This document shows positions 34,667 through 44,128 of a stretch of 64,000 bases of DNA, one piece after another; the first letter of the stretch is position 1; every line of letters begins with the position of its first letter. Source of the DNA: Wenxinia marina DSM 24838 (GTDB taxonomy: Bacteria; Pseudomonadota; Alphaproteobacteria; Rhodobacterales; Rhodobacteraceae); the NCBI RefSeq assembly GCF_000379485.1, contig NZ_KB902299.1, positions 62,001 to 126,000 on the forward strand, read 5' to 3'. The translations under genes and the position numbers were made by a program. The notes under the pieces are model-generated. The model did not search any database. It was not told the DNA's origin and saw only the letters and a list, made by a program, of their open reading frames with translations.

Positions 34667-35094
34667 TGCTCGCGAACGACACGATCCGAGTCCACATCCC
34701 ACTCACGGTGCGGAAGCGCGGCGGGCGCCCGCGCATCCTGCCGCCGAAGGAAATTGAGACAACGGACCCGGCGCCGGGTCAGGATCCCCGCGCGCTGCGC
34801 GCCATCGGCTGCGCATGGGCGTGGCGGAAGCGGATGGAGCGCGGCGAGGTCACCACCATCGCCGATCTCGCCGCCGAGGAGGGCCTCTCCGACCGCTATG
34901 TCAGCCGACTTCTGCGCTTGGCATGGCTGGCGCCGGACGTTCTCGAGCGGACCGTGGTACGCCGCGAGCCCTGCGCTATCAGCCTCTATGACCTATGCTT
35001 CGTTGCCTCGAGAGGGGCGCCCGTCCGTGTTCGCAACAGGGATGATGGCGGAGGGACGGGCCTGAAAGACAACCTTCTCCGGACGTATTCTTGA
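34666..35094 (+). CDS. Recombinase-associated HTH protein, probably 3'-truncated
   Basis: A 142-aa protein starting MLANDTIRVHIPLTVRKRGG and containing an HTH-like stretch (TTIADLAAEEGLSDRYVSRLLRLAWLAP). Proteins of this kind regularly follow large serine recombinases in alphaproteobacterial mobile elements. Homology appears to stop at SLYDLCFVAS; the remaining 25 or so residues are unlike the family, which suggests truncation. The start overlaps the recombinase stop (TGATG). Function unknown. Confidence 0.6.
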   Translation: MLANDTIRVHIPLTVRKRGGRPRILPPKEIETTDPAPGQDPRALRAIGCAWAWRKRMERGEVTTIADLAAEEGLSDRYVSRLLRLAWLAPDVLERTVVRREPCAISLYDLCFVASRGAPVRVRNRDDGGGTGLKDNLLRTYS

Positions 35095-35362
35095 TCGCTT
35101 ACGAGAGCTGTTTCCCCGCTTGCTAGTCGGTCCGAATCAATATCGGCGAAGAGCGCCTCCGGCCTGACCTGCACGCGGCCAGAAATGGGCGGCGGAGATC
35201 CTTGTTCACGCGGGTCGCTCGAAAACACAACCGTAGGTGGCGCTGCATCGCCGGTTGGGATGATGAGGGTAGGGTTTCTTAACGGCTATCCTGAGGACAG
35301 CCGGACCAGCTGGGTACGGCGACCTGGAGAACCGCGCCCCTGTCCGGCGCAATAGTTAGGGA

Positions 35363-35542
35363 ATGAATGAAATGATGAAGCTGATCTCTAAATTCCGCCG
35401 CGACGAGAAGGGCGTAACCCTCGTTGAGTACGGCATCGCCCTGATCCTCGCGATCATGGTCGGCGGAACGCTGCTGGCAACTCTCGCGGGCCAAGTGGGA
35501 ACCAACCTGACGCAAGCCACCACGGCTGCCGCGCAGCGCTAG
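35363..35542 (+). CDS. flp: Flp-type pilin (Tad pilus major subunit)
   Basis: A 59-aa prepilin. The short basic leader (MNEMMKLISKFRRDEKG) ends at the processing site KG|VTLVEYGIAL, where TadV-type peptidase cuts and Glu5/Tyr6 of the mature protein are the Flp hallmark. A hydrophobic helix follows and the C-terminus is small and polar. First gene of the Tad island; the 267 bases upstream hold its promoter region. An alternative start at 35372 (MMKLISKF) is possible. Confidence 0.93.
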   Translation: MNEMMKLISKFRRDEKGVTLVEYGIALILAIMVGGTLLATLAGQVGTNLTQATTAAAQR

Positions 35543-35608
35543 GTCCCGGCTGACCACTTCAACCCGCAGCGTCTCGGCGCTGCGGGACCCTTCGCCCATA
35601 CCCAATCC

Positions 35609-35743
35609 ATGACCCGACCCACGATCTCCATCGCGCTGATGCTCCTGCTCGCCTGCGGCACGCTGGTCGCGATGGGCGCCGGCCTCCATCTGCAGCTCGG
35701 CACCGTCCGGATCTCCGTGACGGGCTGGGCCCTCTCCAGCTGA
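35609..35743 (+). CDS. Small membrane protein in the Tad locus
   Basis: A 44-aa open frame between flp and cpaB, with one predicted helix (ISIALMLLLACGTLVAMGAG) after a short basic start and a C-terminal tail of about 22 residues. There is no good ribosome-binding site and I recognise no family. Position, hydrophobicity and codon use agree with the neighbours. A lipoprotein-like cysteine lies at residue 16, but the lipobox is poor. Confidence 0.45.
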   Translation: MTRPTISIALMLLLACGTLVAMGAGLHLQLGTVRISVTGWALSS

Positions 35744-35794
35744 CCGGCGCCGCCCCTGGCGTCGCTCCCCACCCGAACCGACAGGACCAGACCC

Positions 35795-36598
35795 ATGCGC
35801 CTCACCTCCATCCTCATCGTCCTGACGGGCTTCGGAGTTGCGGGCGCGTCCGCCTATGCGGCCCGGGACTACCTCAACGCCCAGGTCGAGGCGCGCACCA
35901 CCGCGGAGGACGCGGCGACGATCGGCGTGCTCGTGGCGGCGCGGGACATCGACTTCGGCCAGCCGCTCGAGTCGCAGAACCTCACCTTCATCCAGTGGCC
36001 GCGCGAGGCCGCGCCGGCGGGCGTCTTCACCGACATCTCGCTCCTGCTGCCGCAGAACGGGCAGGAGCCGCGGCGCGCCCGGCGTGCCATCGCGCAGGGC
36101 GAGCTGATCCTGGCCTCCCGCGTCTCCGAATTCGGCGAAAAGGTCACCATCGTGCAGAGCCTCTCCGCGAACCACCGCGCCATGGCGATCCGCGTCGATG
36201 CCGAGACCGCCGTGGGCGGCTTCGTCACGCCCGGCGACTACGTCGACGTCATCCTGACCCAGGGGCGCGACGACGGTTTGCGCACCGTCACCATCCTGCA
36301 GAACGTCCGGGTCATCGGCGTCGATCAGGACGCGAACGAACTGAACGACGACGCGCAGATCGCCAAGACGGTCACGCTCGAGGTGACGCCGGCCGACGGC
36401 CAGCGCCTCGCGCTCGCCCAGCAGGCCGGGACGCTCAGCCTGACCCTGCGCAACACGACGGAGGAGATCGCGGACAGCCCGCTCGAGCTGACCCGTCTCA
36501 GCGACATCCTGCAGGAGCTGTCCCCGACCCCCGAGAGCGCCTCGTCTCCGTCGATCACGGTTCGCCGCGCGAATGTCGTGACCGAAGAAGACCTCTAG
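35795..36598 (+). CDS. cpaB: Tad pilus assembly protein CpaB/RcpC
   Basis: A 267-aa periplasmic protein anchored by an N-terminal helix (residues 5-23). The SAF domain (about residues 43-112, VLVAARDIDFGQPLESQNL) is followed by the CpaB C-terminal region (MAIRVDAETAVGGFVTPGDYVDVILT). CpaB normally stabilises the secretin channel, yet no secretin gene follows here. It is in line with the downstream tad genes. Confidence 0.92.
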   Translation: MRLTSILIVLTGFGVAGASAYAARDYLNAQVEARTTAEDAATIGVLVAARDIDFGQPLESQNLTFIQWPREAAPAGVFTDISLLLPQNGQEPRRARRAIAQGELILASRVSEFGEKVTIVQSLSANHRAMAIRVDAETAVGGFVTPGDYVDVILTQGRDDGLRTVTILQNVRVIGVDQDANELNDDAQIAKTVTLEVTPADGQRLALAQQAGTLSLTLRNTTEEIADSPLELTRLSDILQELSPTPESASSPSITVRRANVVTEEDL

Positions 36599-36625
36599 GT
36601 CGCGGATCGGGAGAGGGTGGTCGCC

Positions 36626-38125
36626 ATGTCGCGGTCCTTCCGGAGCGAGGAGCGGGGGTCGACCCTGGTCTTCGTCGGCATCGCGCTCGCCCTGTTCCTC
36701 GGCCTCGTCGCCATGTCCTTCGACCTGGGCCGGGTCGCGGTCACCCAGACCGACCTCGCCAGCTACGCCGACAGCGTGGCGCTCGCCGCGGCGGCCGAGC
36801 TGGACGGCGGCACCGACGCGATCGCGCGGGCGACCGCCGCGGCGGACGGCATGATTTCCGACCGCCAGACGTTCGGAGACGGGGACGCCATGCTGGCCGG
36901 ATCCGGCGACTACACGCTGCGCTTCCTCAGCGAGCTGCCGGCGGACGATACCGCGGCGCCGACGGCCGTGACCACCGACCCGCGCGAGGCCCGCTATGCG
37001 TGGGTCACGGTGAACGACTTCACGGTCGGCAGCGGCTTCACCCGTGCCTTCCGCGTCCTCAGGGGCGTGGCCCACACCGACCCGTCGGTGTCCGCCGAGG
37101 CGATTGCTGGCATGACGCAGATGGCGTGCGACATCACCCCGCTGATGTTCTGCGTGCCGACCGGCTGGGAGGCCGAGGATCATATCGGCTCCACCATCCT
37201 GCTGCGGTCGGGGGGGCAAGGCGCTGCCTGGGGGCCGGGAGATTTCGGCTTCGTCGATCCGAACGGCGCGCTCATCGACCCCGCGGGTCCCTGCGCCGGG
37301 CTGAACGGGGCGCAGCAGTACCGCTGCCTGATCGGCGCGACGTCCGGGCTCACCGGCTGCGTCGCCCAGCGCGGCATCGACATCCAGCCCGGCCAGCGCG
37401 AGGGCCTCGCCCGCGCCTTCAACACCCGCTTCGACATCTACACTGGCTCGATGCAAAGCATGCGGACCGATCCCTACTACGCGCCCGCGCCCAACGTGGT
37501 GAAGGCGATCCGGCGGTCGAGCGGCGGCAGTGGCAATGGCAATGGCAATGGCAATGGCAACCAGTGCATCCAGAGCGAAGCGAACGTCGAGGCGACGGGC
37601 GCAATGCGGCTGCCCCCGGACATCTGCGTCACCAACGGAACCTGCGGGCGCTTCGGCAACGGGTCCTGGGATCGGGCCGGTTATCTCGCCGCCAACCACG
37701 GCGGAAGCGATCCGGCAGTCGGCCGGAGCTACGAAAACGCGCAGGCCGGCAGCCGTTGGGAACTGTATCTCGCCGAGATCGACGCGGCCAACGCGGCGGG
37801 TCCGGATGCGCCCATCCTGACCGGCGCGGGTCTGACCGAGACGGGCCGGCCTGTCTGCTCGACGCAAGCACCCGCTCCGCCCGAGCGCCGCTTGCTGATC
37901 GCTGCGGCGGTGGACTGCACGCGCAATCCGATCGGGGGCGCCGCCTCCGGCGTGCCGGCCGCGGAATTCGTCGTCGTCTTCCTGACCGAGCCCGTGGGCG
38001 ACCGCTCCACGAGCCCGCCCGTGGTCGATATCTACGGCGAGGTCGTGGACGTCGCCGGAGCGGACGGCACGGGCACGGGCGGCTACGGCGGCGTCTTCCG
38101 TGACGTCGTCCAGCTGTACCGGTAG
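36626..38125 (+). CDS. TadG-like pilus assembly protein
   Basis: A 499-aa protein. The N-terminal pseudopilin-like region (SEERGSTLVFVGIALALFLGLVAMSFDLGR) is the TadG/TadE membrane anchor, followed by a large periplasmic domain with several cysteine pairs (about residues 173-270 and 310-350). A low-complexity Gly-Asn linker lies near residue 301-312. TadG is a minor pseudopilin or envelope anchor of Tad machines. I chose the ATG at 36626; a GTG at 36617 is possible. Confidence 0.85.
   Translation: MSRSFRSEERGSTLVFVGIALALFLGLVAMSFDLGRVAVTQTDLASYADSVALAAAAELDGGTDAIARATAAADGMISDRQTFGDGDAMLAGSGDYTLRFLSELPADDTAAPTAVTTDPREARYAWVTVNDFTVGSGFTRAFRVLRGVAHTDPSVSAEAIAGMTQMACDITPLMFCVPTGWEAEDHIGSTILLRSGGQGAAWGPGDFGFVDPNGALIDPAGPCAGLNGAQQYRCLIGATSGLTGCVAQRGIDIQPGQREGLARAFNTRFDIYTGSMQSMRTDPYYAPAPNVVKAIRRSSGGSGNGNGNGNGNQCIQSEANVEATGAMRLPPDICVTNGTCGRFGNGSWDRAGYLAANHGGSDPAVGRSYENAQAGSRWELYLAEIDAANAAGPDAPILTGAGLTETGRPVCSTQAPAPPERRLLIAAAVDCTRNPIGGAASGVPAAEFVVVFLTEPVGDRSTSPPVVDIYGEVVDVAGADGTGTGGYGGVFRDVVQLYR
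37526..37561 (+). repeat. Hexanucleotide tandem repeat (GGCAAT)n inside tadG
   Basis: Six units: one GGCAGT, four perfect GGCAAT and one GGCAAC, encoding alternating Gly with Ser/Asn. The unit is a multiple of three, so slippage changes linker length without breaking the frame. Confidence 0.9.
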
Positions 38126-38129
38126 CGCC

Positions 38130-38636
38130 ATGAGCCGCTTTTCCCGCCTGCTGCGCCGCGTCGCCGGGTTCTTCGGAAACGACTCCGGGGCCGCGCTGGT
38201 CGAGTTCGCCCTCGCGCTGCCGTTGTTCCTGATCCTATTCGCCGCGACCGTCGACGGCGCCCGGATGATGTGGTCCTACCAGAAGGCAGCGGCCGGCGTC
38301 CGCGACGCGACGCGTTATCTGGGGCGGACCACGCCCCTCAGCATCTGCGGCGGCGCCGGAGGCTCGGTCGCCGGGCGCCAGGCGCAGCTCGAAGGCATTG
38401 TCCGCAACGCCATCGGCGGCGGTTCGATCGTGCCGGCCGGCGTCACCGTCACCTCGGTCGTGCCGAGCCACGTCTGCCTTGCCGGTACCTGGCGGAACGG
38501 ACCTGTCCCGATCGCGACCGTGACCGCCAGCCTCGAGATCACGATGCCCTTCTCGGGCGTGTTCCAGCTGGTCGGCGGCTCGGTCGGCACCTTCACCGCA
38601 ACGATCACCGACCAGACGCGGGTGTTCGGATCGTGA
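38130..38636 (+). CDS. TadE-like pseudopilin
   Basis: A 168-aa protein with the TadE signature NDSGAALVEFALALPLFLILF (Glu at +5 of the processing-like site) and a periplasmic domain with three cysteines. It is a minor pseudopilin thought to be processed by the prepilin peptidase. I chose the ATG at 38130, 4 bases after the TadG stop; the next gene overlaps by 4 bases (GTGA). Confidence 0.87.
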   Translation: MSRFSRLLRRVAGFFGNDSGAALVEFALALPLFLILFAATVDGARMMWSYQKAAAGVRDATRYLGRTTPLSICGGAGGSVAGRQAQLEGIVRNAIGGGSIVPAGVTVTSVVPSHVCLAGTWRNGPVPIATVTASLEITMPFSGVFQLVGGSVGTFTATITDQTRVFGS

Positions 38637-39283
38637 CCCGCCTTTCCGCCCACCTTAGGCGCTTCGCCCGGGACGAAGACGGCACCACGCTGGTGGAATA
38701 TGCCTTCGTGATCGCGCTGTTCCTGCTACTGTTCTTCGCGCTGATCGATTTCGGACGGCTGTCCTACCACTGGGTCGCCGCCGAGAAGGCGAACCATATC
38801 GCGGCGCGGATCGCGGCGGTGCGGCCGGCGATCTGCCCCGGGGTGCCGCTGGTCAACCTGCGCGGCGACCTGACGACCGCACGCTTCGGCGCCAACTGCG
38901 GCGCGCAGGCGGGCGTCTGCGCGACGGTCGCGACGGTCTCGTGCCGCGGCGTGGCGGGCCAGCCGACGGTGAACGAGATCTGGGCGCGGGTCGGGCCGCT
39001 GCTGCCGAATACGGCGACGCCCGGAAACCTCCTCTTCACCTACAGCTATGATGCGACGCTAGGTTTCCTCGGGGGACCCTACGTGCCGATGGTCACGGTC
39101 GAACTGGCCGACGACGCCCAGGGAGTGCCGTTGCAGTTCCAGTTCGCCACGCCGCTGGCGGGTCTGGGAGCGCTCGCCGCAGGACAGGCCCCGACCACGA
39201 CCGGAGCGCCGTCCCCGATCCGCTTTCCGTCCATGAGCGTGTCGATGCCGGGCGAGGACCTCGCCCTTGGGGACAACGGATAG
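38633..39283 (+). CDS. TadE/TadF-like pseudopilin
   Basis: A 216-aa protein with the anchor DEDGTTLVEYAFVIALFLLLFF, again with the E/Y pair used by Tad prepilins, and a Cys-containing periplasmic domain. Starts at a GTG (38633) overlapping the previous stop. It is the third pseudopilin-type gene in a row, occupying the position where other Tad loci encode the secretin. Confidence 0.87.
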   Translation: MTRLSAHLRRFARDEDGTTLVEYAFVIALFLLLFFALIDFGRLSYHWVAAEKANHIAARIAAVRPAICPGVPLVNLRGDLTTARFGANCGAQAGVCATVATVSCRGVAGQPTVNEIWARVGPLLPNTATPGNLLFTYSYDATLGFLGGPYVPMVTVELADDAQGVPLQFQFATPLAGLGALAAGQAPTTTGAPSPIRFPSMSVSMPGEDLALGDNG

Positions 39284-39298
39284 CAGGGAGAACGAGAC

Positions 39299-40507
39299 AT
39301 GGCCGACGACCACCTAACCGTCATCGCCTCCGACGCGGACGAGGCGCGCGCGCTGAGCGAGGGGGCCGGAGCGGTTCCCGGCCTGCGGGTCCGGCAGGGC
39401 GCGGGAACGCTGACCCAGATGAACGGAACCGCGGTCGCGATGGCGAACGCGCCGGGCATCCTGCTCGTCCGGCTGGGACGCGACGACCGAGCCGAGGTCG
39501 ACACCGCCTGCCGTCTGGCGAGCGCGCCGACGACCCGGGCGAGCATCCTGGTGGTGGGCGAAGCGGATCTGCCCCTGTCGATCACCCGGCAGCTGCTGGG
39601 GGCAGGCGTCGCCGACGTCCTGCCGAGTCCCGTCGATCCCGAGGATCTCCGCAAGGCGATCCAGCGGGCACAGAAGCCGGCGAACCTGCCGGCCGTGTAC
39701 ACCAATCGTCCGCTCGGCCGGATCATCACGGTCGCCCGCGCCAGGGGCGGCATCGGGGCAAGCACGGTGGCGGTGAATCTCGCCGATGCGCTGCGCCGTC
39801 CCGCCGCCCGCCGCATGTCGGCGCGCACGGTAGCCCTGGTCGACCTCGACCTTCAATTCGGCACTCTTGCCAGCTTCCTCGACGTCGAGCCGCGGGACAC
39901 GCTGTGGGACATCGCCGCGGGCGGCGCGGTGCCGGACGAGGACACGCTGGATGCGGAGATGACCACCGCCGCCAACGGCGTCCGGGTGCTGTCCGCCCCG
40001 TCGCGCTTCGCCCCACTCGACGCGCTGCGGCCCGAGGCGGTCGGCGCCCTCCTCGACACGCTGGTCAAGCGCCACGACTTCGTCATCGTCGACCTGCCCC
40101 ACAGCCTGGTCGACTGGGTGCAGGCGGTGATCGAGCGCACGGACCGCATGATCATGGTGAGCGATTCCTCGGTGCCGTCGATCCGCCAGTCCAAGCGGCT
40201 GATCGACTTCTTCACCGAGGAGAATCCGACCCTGCAGATCGAGGTCGTGATCAACCAGGAAGCCAAGCCGCTCATTCGCGGCGCTCATCACCGGCAGGCG
40301 GCGAAGCTGCTCGAGCGGTCGTTCGAGAACTGGCTTCCGCCCGACGCCCGTGTCGCCCGCGAAGCGCTGGACCGGGGCGTTCCGCTCTCGGTCGTCGCCC
40401 GGCGGTCTGCGCTGACCCGCTCGATCGGCCGCCTCGCGGCGGCCACCGCCGCCCACCTGTCACAGGCCGGCGCCGCCGACCGCTCCCGCTCGCCTGCCAA
40501 GAGGTAA
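39299..40507 (+). CDS. cpaE: Tad pilus localisation ATPase TadZ/CpaE
   Basis: A 402-aa protein with a receiver-like N-terminal domain (about 1-125) and a ParA/MinD-like ATPase domain. The Walker A reads ARGGIGASTVAVNLADAL, without the usual lysines, as in many TadZ proteins with atypical P-loops. Later landmarks are LVDLDLQFG and FVIVDLPHSL. TadZ recruits the Tad machine to the cell pole. The start follows GGGAGAACGAG. Confidence 0.9.
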   Translation: MADDHLTVIASDADEARALSEGAGAVPGLRVRQGAGTLTQMNGTAVAMANAPGILLVRLGRDDRAEVDTACRLASAPTTRASILVVGEADLPLSITRQLLGAGVADVLPSPVDPEDLRKAIQRAQKPANLPAVYTNRPLGRIITVARARGGIGASTVAVNLADALRRPAARRMSARTVALVDLDLQFGTLASFLDVEPRDTLWDIAAGGAVPDEDTLDAEMTTAANGVRVLSAPSRFAPLDALRPEAVGALLDTLVKRHDFVIVDLPHSLVDWVQAVIERTDRMIMVSDSSVPSIRQSKRLIDFFTEENPTLQIEVVINQEAKPLIRGAHHRQAAKLLERSFENWLPPDARVAREALDRGVPLSVVARRSALTRSIGRLAAATAAHLSQAGAADRSRSPAKR

Positions 40508-40510
40508 GTC

Positions 40511-41902
40511 ATGTTCCGTACCTTCAGCCGCCCCTCCGGAGCCTCGCCTCTCGGCGATCCGGCGGTCGAGGCGCCGGCCGCCGCCAATGCTGCCCGCTCC
40601 GTCCAGGTTGTGCCGACCCCCGAGGAGGAGTCGCTGGTGCGCCTCCTCGAGCTCAAGAGCCGCCTGCACGAGGCGCTGCTCGACCGTCTCAATTTCTCGG
40701 TCATCGACAAGGTCGAGCCCGAGGAGCTGCGCCGCGAGGTCAGCGCGCTGGTCCTTCAGGTGCTGTCCGAGGAGGGCGCGGTCGTCCGGGGAGAGGAGCA
40801 CAAGAAGATCGTCGAGGAGCTGATGGACGAGGTGCTCGGCTACGGGCCGCTCGAGCCCCTGCTCGCCGATCCGACGATCAACGACATCCTCGTGAACGGC
40901 CACCGCCACGTCTATGTCGAGCGTCACGGCGTGCTGGAGCGGGTGCCGACGCGGTTCCGGGACGAGAAGCACCTGCTGCGGATCATCGACAAGATCGTCA
41001 GCCGCGTCGGCCGCCGCGTGGACGAGAGTCAGCCTTGGGTCGACGCCCGCCTCGACGACGGCAGCCGCGTCAACGCGATCATCCGCCCGTGCTCCATCGA
41101 CGGTCCGTCGATGTCGATCCGCAAGTTCTCGAAGAAACCCTACACGATGGATCGGCTGGTCGAGGCGGGGTCGCTGTCGCAGCAGGCGGCGGCGTTCCTG
41201 CAGGGCCTCGTCGAGGCGCGGATGAACATCCTGATCTCGGGCGGCACCGGCTCAGGCAAGACGACGATGCTGAACGCGCTGTCGTCCTTCATCGACCACC
41301 GCGAGCGGATCGTGACCATCGAGGACGCGGCCGAGCTGCAGCTCCAGCAGGATCATATCGTCCGGCTCGAGACGCGGCCGCCCAACCCGTCCGGCGGTGG
41401 GGCGGTGCACCAGCGCGATCTTGTCAAGAATGCGCTGCGGATGCGGCCCGACCGGATCATCGTGGGCGAGGTCCGCGGCGCCGAGACGTTCGACATGCTT
41501 CAGGCGATGAACACCGGCCACGACGGGTCGATGACCACCGTCCACGCCAACACCGCCCGCGACGCCCTCGGCCGGATCGAGCAGATGGTGACGATGACCG
41601 GCATTGATTTTCCGATGTCCGCCGTCCGGGCGCAGATTGCGTCGGGCTTGCACTTCATCCTCCAGCTCAACCGGCTGGCCGACGGTCGTCGGCGCACGAT
41701 GTCGATCTCGGAGATCACCGGGATGGAGGGCAACGTGATCTCGATGCAGGACATCTTCGTCTTCCGCAAACGCGGCCGCGGCGAGGACGGCGAGGTCCTA
41801 GGTGACTTCGTCCCGACCGGCATCCGCCCCCGCTGTGCCGATCAGCTGCTCGCCGCTGGGGTCTCGCTCGACCTCACCGCGTTCCAGCACCGGGCGGTGT
41901 AA
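40511..41902 (+). CDS. cpaF: Tad pilus secretion ATPase TadA/CpaF
   Basis: A 463-aa PilT/VirB11-type hexameric ATPase. Walker [17 protein letters not shown] is near residue 243, followed by an Asp box ([11 protein letters not shown]), Walker B ([11 protein letters not shown]) and His box ([12 protein letters not shown]). It powers pilus assembly from the cytoplasm. It lies 3 bases after cpaE and one base before tadB. Confidence 0.95.
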   Translation: MFRTFSRPSGASPLGDPAVEAPAAANAARSVQVVPTPEEESLVRLLELKSRLHEALLDRLNFSVIDKVEPEELRREVSALVLQVLSEEGAVVRGEEHKKIVEELMDEVLGYGPLEPLLADPTINDILVNGHRHVYVERHGVLERVPTRFRDEKHLLRIIDKIVSRVGRRVDESQPWVDARLDDGSRVNAIIRPCSIDGPSMSIRKFSKKPYTMDRLVEAGSLSQQAAAFLQGLVEARMNILISGGTGSGKTTMLNALSSFIDHRERIVTIEDAAELQLQQDHIVRLETRPPNPSGGGAVHQRDLVKNALRMRPDRIIVGEVRGAETFDMLQAMNTGHDGSMTTVHANTARDALGRIEQMVTMTGIDFPMSAVRAQIASGLHFILQLNRLADGRRRTMSISEITGMEGNVISMQDIFVFRKRGRGEDGEVLGDFVPTGIRPRCADQLLAAGVSLDLTAFQHRAV

Positions 41903-41903
41903 G

Positions 41904-42881
41904 ATGGGACTCGATGGCCTGCTGAACCAGCCCGACGCGGAGCTGATGATCTATGCCGGTACGGCGCTGGCCGTGTTCCTCGTCATCACCGGGATCTCGC
42001 AGCTGCTCAGCCGGCGCGAGAACCGCGCGGAGGCGCGGACGCGCCGGCTGAAGATGATCGAGAAGGGCGCGAGTACGGAGGAGATCCTCGCCGTGCTGAA
42101 GCCGACCCCGCGCCGAAGCGGGATCGAGCGTCTGCCGTTCGTCGGCGGAGTGCCCAGGGCGATGCGCCAGGCCGGGCTTGCGGCTTCGCCGATGCGATTT
42201 CTCCTCCTGTGCGCCACGCTGGCGGTCGTGGTCGCCAGCGCCGCCGCGGCCGTGCTGCCGTGGCTCGCAGCCCTGATCGCCGGGCTGAATGTCGGACTTT
42301 TCATGCCCCTCATGGTCCTCAACGCCATCCGCAGCCGGCGCCTCGACAGGATGACCGCCCTGCTTCCCGACGCGCTCGACCTGATGGCGCGCGGACTGCG
42401 CGTGGGCCATCCGCTCAGCACCTCGATCCTCGCCGTCGCGCAGGAGATGCCCGACCCGGTCGGCACCGAATTCGGCCTGATCGCGGATCAGATCTCGTAC
42501 GGTGACGACCTCGTCGATGCCTTCGGCGAGTTCGCCGAGAGACTGGACCTCGAGGACGTCAACTACCTGGCGGCATCGATCGCCATCCAGCACGGCACCG
42601 GGGGCGACCTCGCCGCCATCGTCGACACCCTGTCCAAGACCATCCGGGCCCGGATCATCCTGCGCCGCAGGGTGAAGGCGATCTCGGCCGAGGGCCGCCT
42701 GACGGGGTACTTCCTGACCGCGGTCCCGTTCTTCATCTTCGGCATGAACATGATCGTGAACCCCGACTACTACATGGGCGTCCGGGACGATCCCCTGTTC
42801 ACGCCCATGATGGTCTTCATCGTCCTGTTCGTCGTCCTGAACGGGGTCGTCCTCAACCGGCTCGTCAAGATCCGCTACTGA
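41904..42881 (+). CDS. tadB: Tad inner-membrane platform protein TadB
   Basis: A 325-aa T2SSF-family protein. One N-terminal helix (about 15-33) and two helix pairs flank the cytoplasmic core with ALLPDALDLMARGLRVGHPL and AIQHGTGGDLAAIVDTL, the usual TadB signatures. It forms the platform with TadC. I chose the ATG at 41904; the frame is open upstream inside cpaF. Confidence 0.93.
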   Translation: MGLDGLLNQPDAELMIYAGTALAVFLVITGISQLLSRRENRAEARTRRLKMIEKGASTEEILAVLKPTPRRSGIERLPFVGGVPRAMRQAGLAASPMRFLLLCATLAVVVASAAAAVLPWLAALIAGLNVGLFMPLMVLNAIRSRRLDRMTALLPDALDLMARGLRVGHPLSTSILAVAQEMPDPVGTEFGLIADQISYGDDLVDAFGEFAERLDLEDVNYLAASIAIQHGTGGDLAAIVDTLSKTIRARIILRRRVKAISAEGRLTGYFLTAVPFFIFGMNMIVNPDYYMGVRDDPLFTPMMVFIVLFVVLNGVVLNRLVKIRY

Positions 42882-42896
42882 TCGCAGGGAAGCACT

Positions 42897-43898
42897 ATGC
42901 TCGACCTCATCGAGACCTTCGCCCAACGCTCCGGCCTCCCCGAACAATCGATCCTGATCGCGGGGCTGGGTCTAGGTGTCCTGATGGTCATCCTCGGGAT
43001 CGGTGCCCTCGCGGGCGAGCGGAGCCCGGCCGCCGACCGGATCGCCGCCATCCGGACAGAGCGGCATGTCAGTCGCGCGAACCGGGGCCTGCTGCACGTC
43101 CAGGCGAGCGATCCTGCAGGGATCTGGAAGGCGGTCCTGCCCACCAACCTCAAGGAGCGCGCGGACCTGACCCGCAAGCTCGCCCGCGCGGGACTGACCG
43201 GGCCGCATACGCTGCTGCGCTTCACGATGGTGCGGATCGCTCTCGGCCTGGTGCTGCCGGCGGCGCTGGCCGGCCTGGTCATCCTGTCGCGTCAGCCAGG
43301 CGTCGCCCTGCCGTTCGGCCTGTCCGACCGTCTGGCCGGACTCAGCAACCTTCGTCTGTTCCAGCTCGTCGTGATCCTCGTCGCCGTCGGCTACTGGGCG
43401 CCCGCCAAGTGGCTGAACGACCGCGCCGGCGCGCGGCAGCGGCAGATCGAGGAGGCGTTTCCGAACGCACTCGACCTGATGCAGGTGTCGGTCGAGGCCG
43501 GGCTGGGCTTCGACGCCGCGATGACCCGCGTCGGCAACGAGCTGATTGGGATCTCTCCCGCCATTGCGTTCGAGTTCCTCACCGTCCAGCGGCAGGTGCA
43601 GGCCGGTCGGCCGCGCGATCAGGCGATGCACGACATGGCCCTGAGAAGCGGCGTCGACACGGTCAGGTCGTTCGCCAACGTCGTGTCGCAGTCCATGCAG
43701 TTCGGCACCTCGATGTCGGAGGCCCTCAGAGCCTATGCGAAGGAGATGCGGGAGGTGCGCGAGCTGCGGGCCCAGGAGGCGGCGAACAAGCTGCCGGTCA
43801 AGATGTCTGGCGTCCTGGCGACGCTGATGCTGCCCGCGCTGATCGGACTGACCGTCGGGCCGGTGGTGATCCGCTACATCCGATTCTTCGGAAGCTGA
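42897..43898 (+). CDS. tadC: Tad inner-membrane platform protein TadC
   Basis: A 333-aa T2SSF-family protein paired with TadB, with AFPNALDLMQVSVEAGLGFDAAM and EMREVRELRAQEAANKLPVKM. It has four hydrophobic helices. It starts 15 bases after tadB with GCAGGGAAG ahead. It ends the main tad operon; TadD, which usually follows, is not present. Confidence 0.93.
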   Translation: MLDLIETFAQRSGLPEQSILIAGLGLGVLMVILGIGALAGERSPAADRIAAIRTERHVSRANRGLLHVQASDPAGIWKAVLPTNLKERADLTRKLARAGLTGPHTLLRFTMVRIALGLVLPAALAGLVILSRQPGVALPFGLSDRLAGLSNLRLFQLVVILVAVGYWAPAKWLNDRAGARQRQIEEAFPNALDLMQVSVEAGLGFDAAMTRVGNELIGISPAIAFEFLTVQRQVQAGRPRDQAMHDMALRSGVDTVRSFANVVSQSMQFGTSMSEALRAYAKEMREVRELRAQEAANKLPVKMSGVLATLMLPALIGLTVGPVVIRYIRFFGS

Positions 43899-44012
43899 GC
43901 GACAATAAGGAACGTCTTAGCGTACTGATGACACCGCGCGCCCCATTTCCGGAGGAAATTTCAACCTCCAGATGTTTTCATCATCCCACGGCATGTCGAA
44001 TGAAGCAAAATC

Positions 44013-44039
44013 TTGACGGAAGTCGCTGTGGCTTAATAC
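44013..44039 (+). promoter_or_regulatory. Candidate promoter for the LuxR-type gene and tadV
   Basis: TTGACG (44013-44018) is followed after 15 bases by TAATAC (44034-44039), in an AT-richer 230-base gap between tadC and the regulator start at 44129. The spacing is two bases short of ideal. Confidence 0.4.
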
Positions 44040-44128
44040 TGGCGGACGAGAGTTAAAAGGACGATCAACAGTCCCGTTTTCTAAGGCACTTCGAGCAGTG
44101 CTGGGGTTAGGAAGCGGAAGGTATTATT

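Noticed and set aside
35543-36625. A secretin or CpaD gene hidden in the gaps around cpaB
   Set aside because: The gaps are too short (66, 51 and 27 bases apart from the 44-aa frame), and no frame has secretin motifs.
35279-38131. A 950-codon open frame on the minus strand across flp, cpaB and tadG
   Set aside because: No family similarity and it contradicts the strongly supported Tad genes on the plus strand.
43942-43956. Hairpin ATTTCC-GGA-GGAAAT after tadC as a terminator
   Set aside because: The 6-bp AT-rich stem with a 3-base loop and no following T-run is too weak to support a terminator call.
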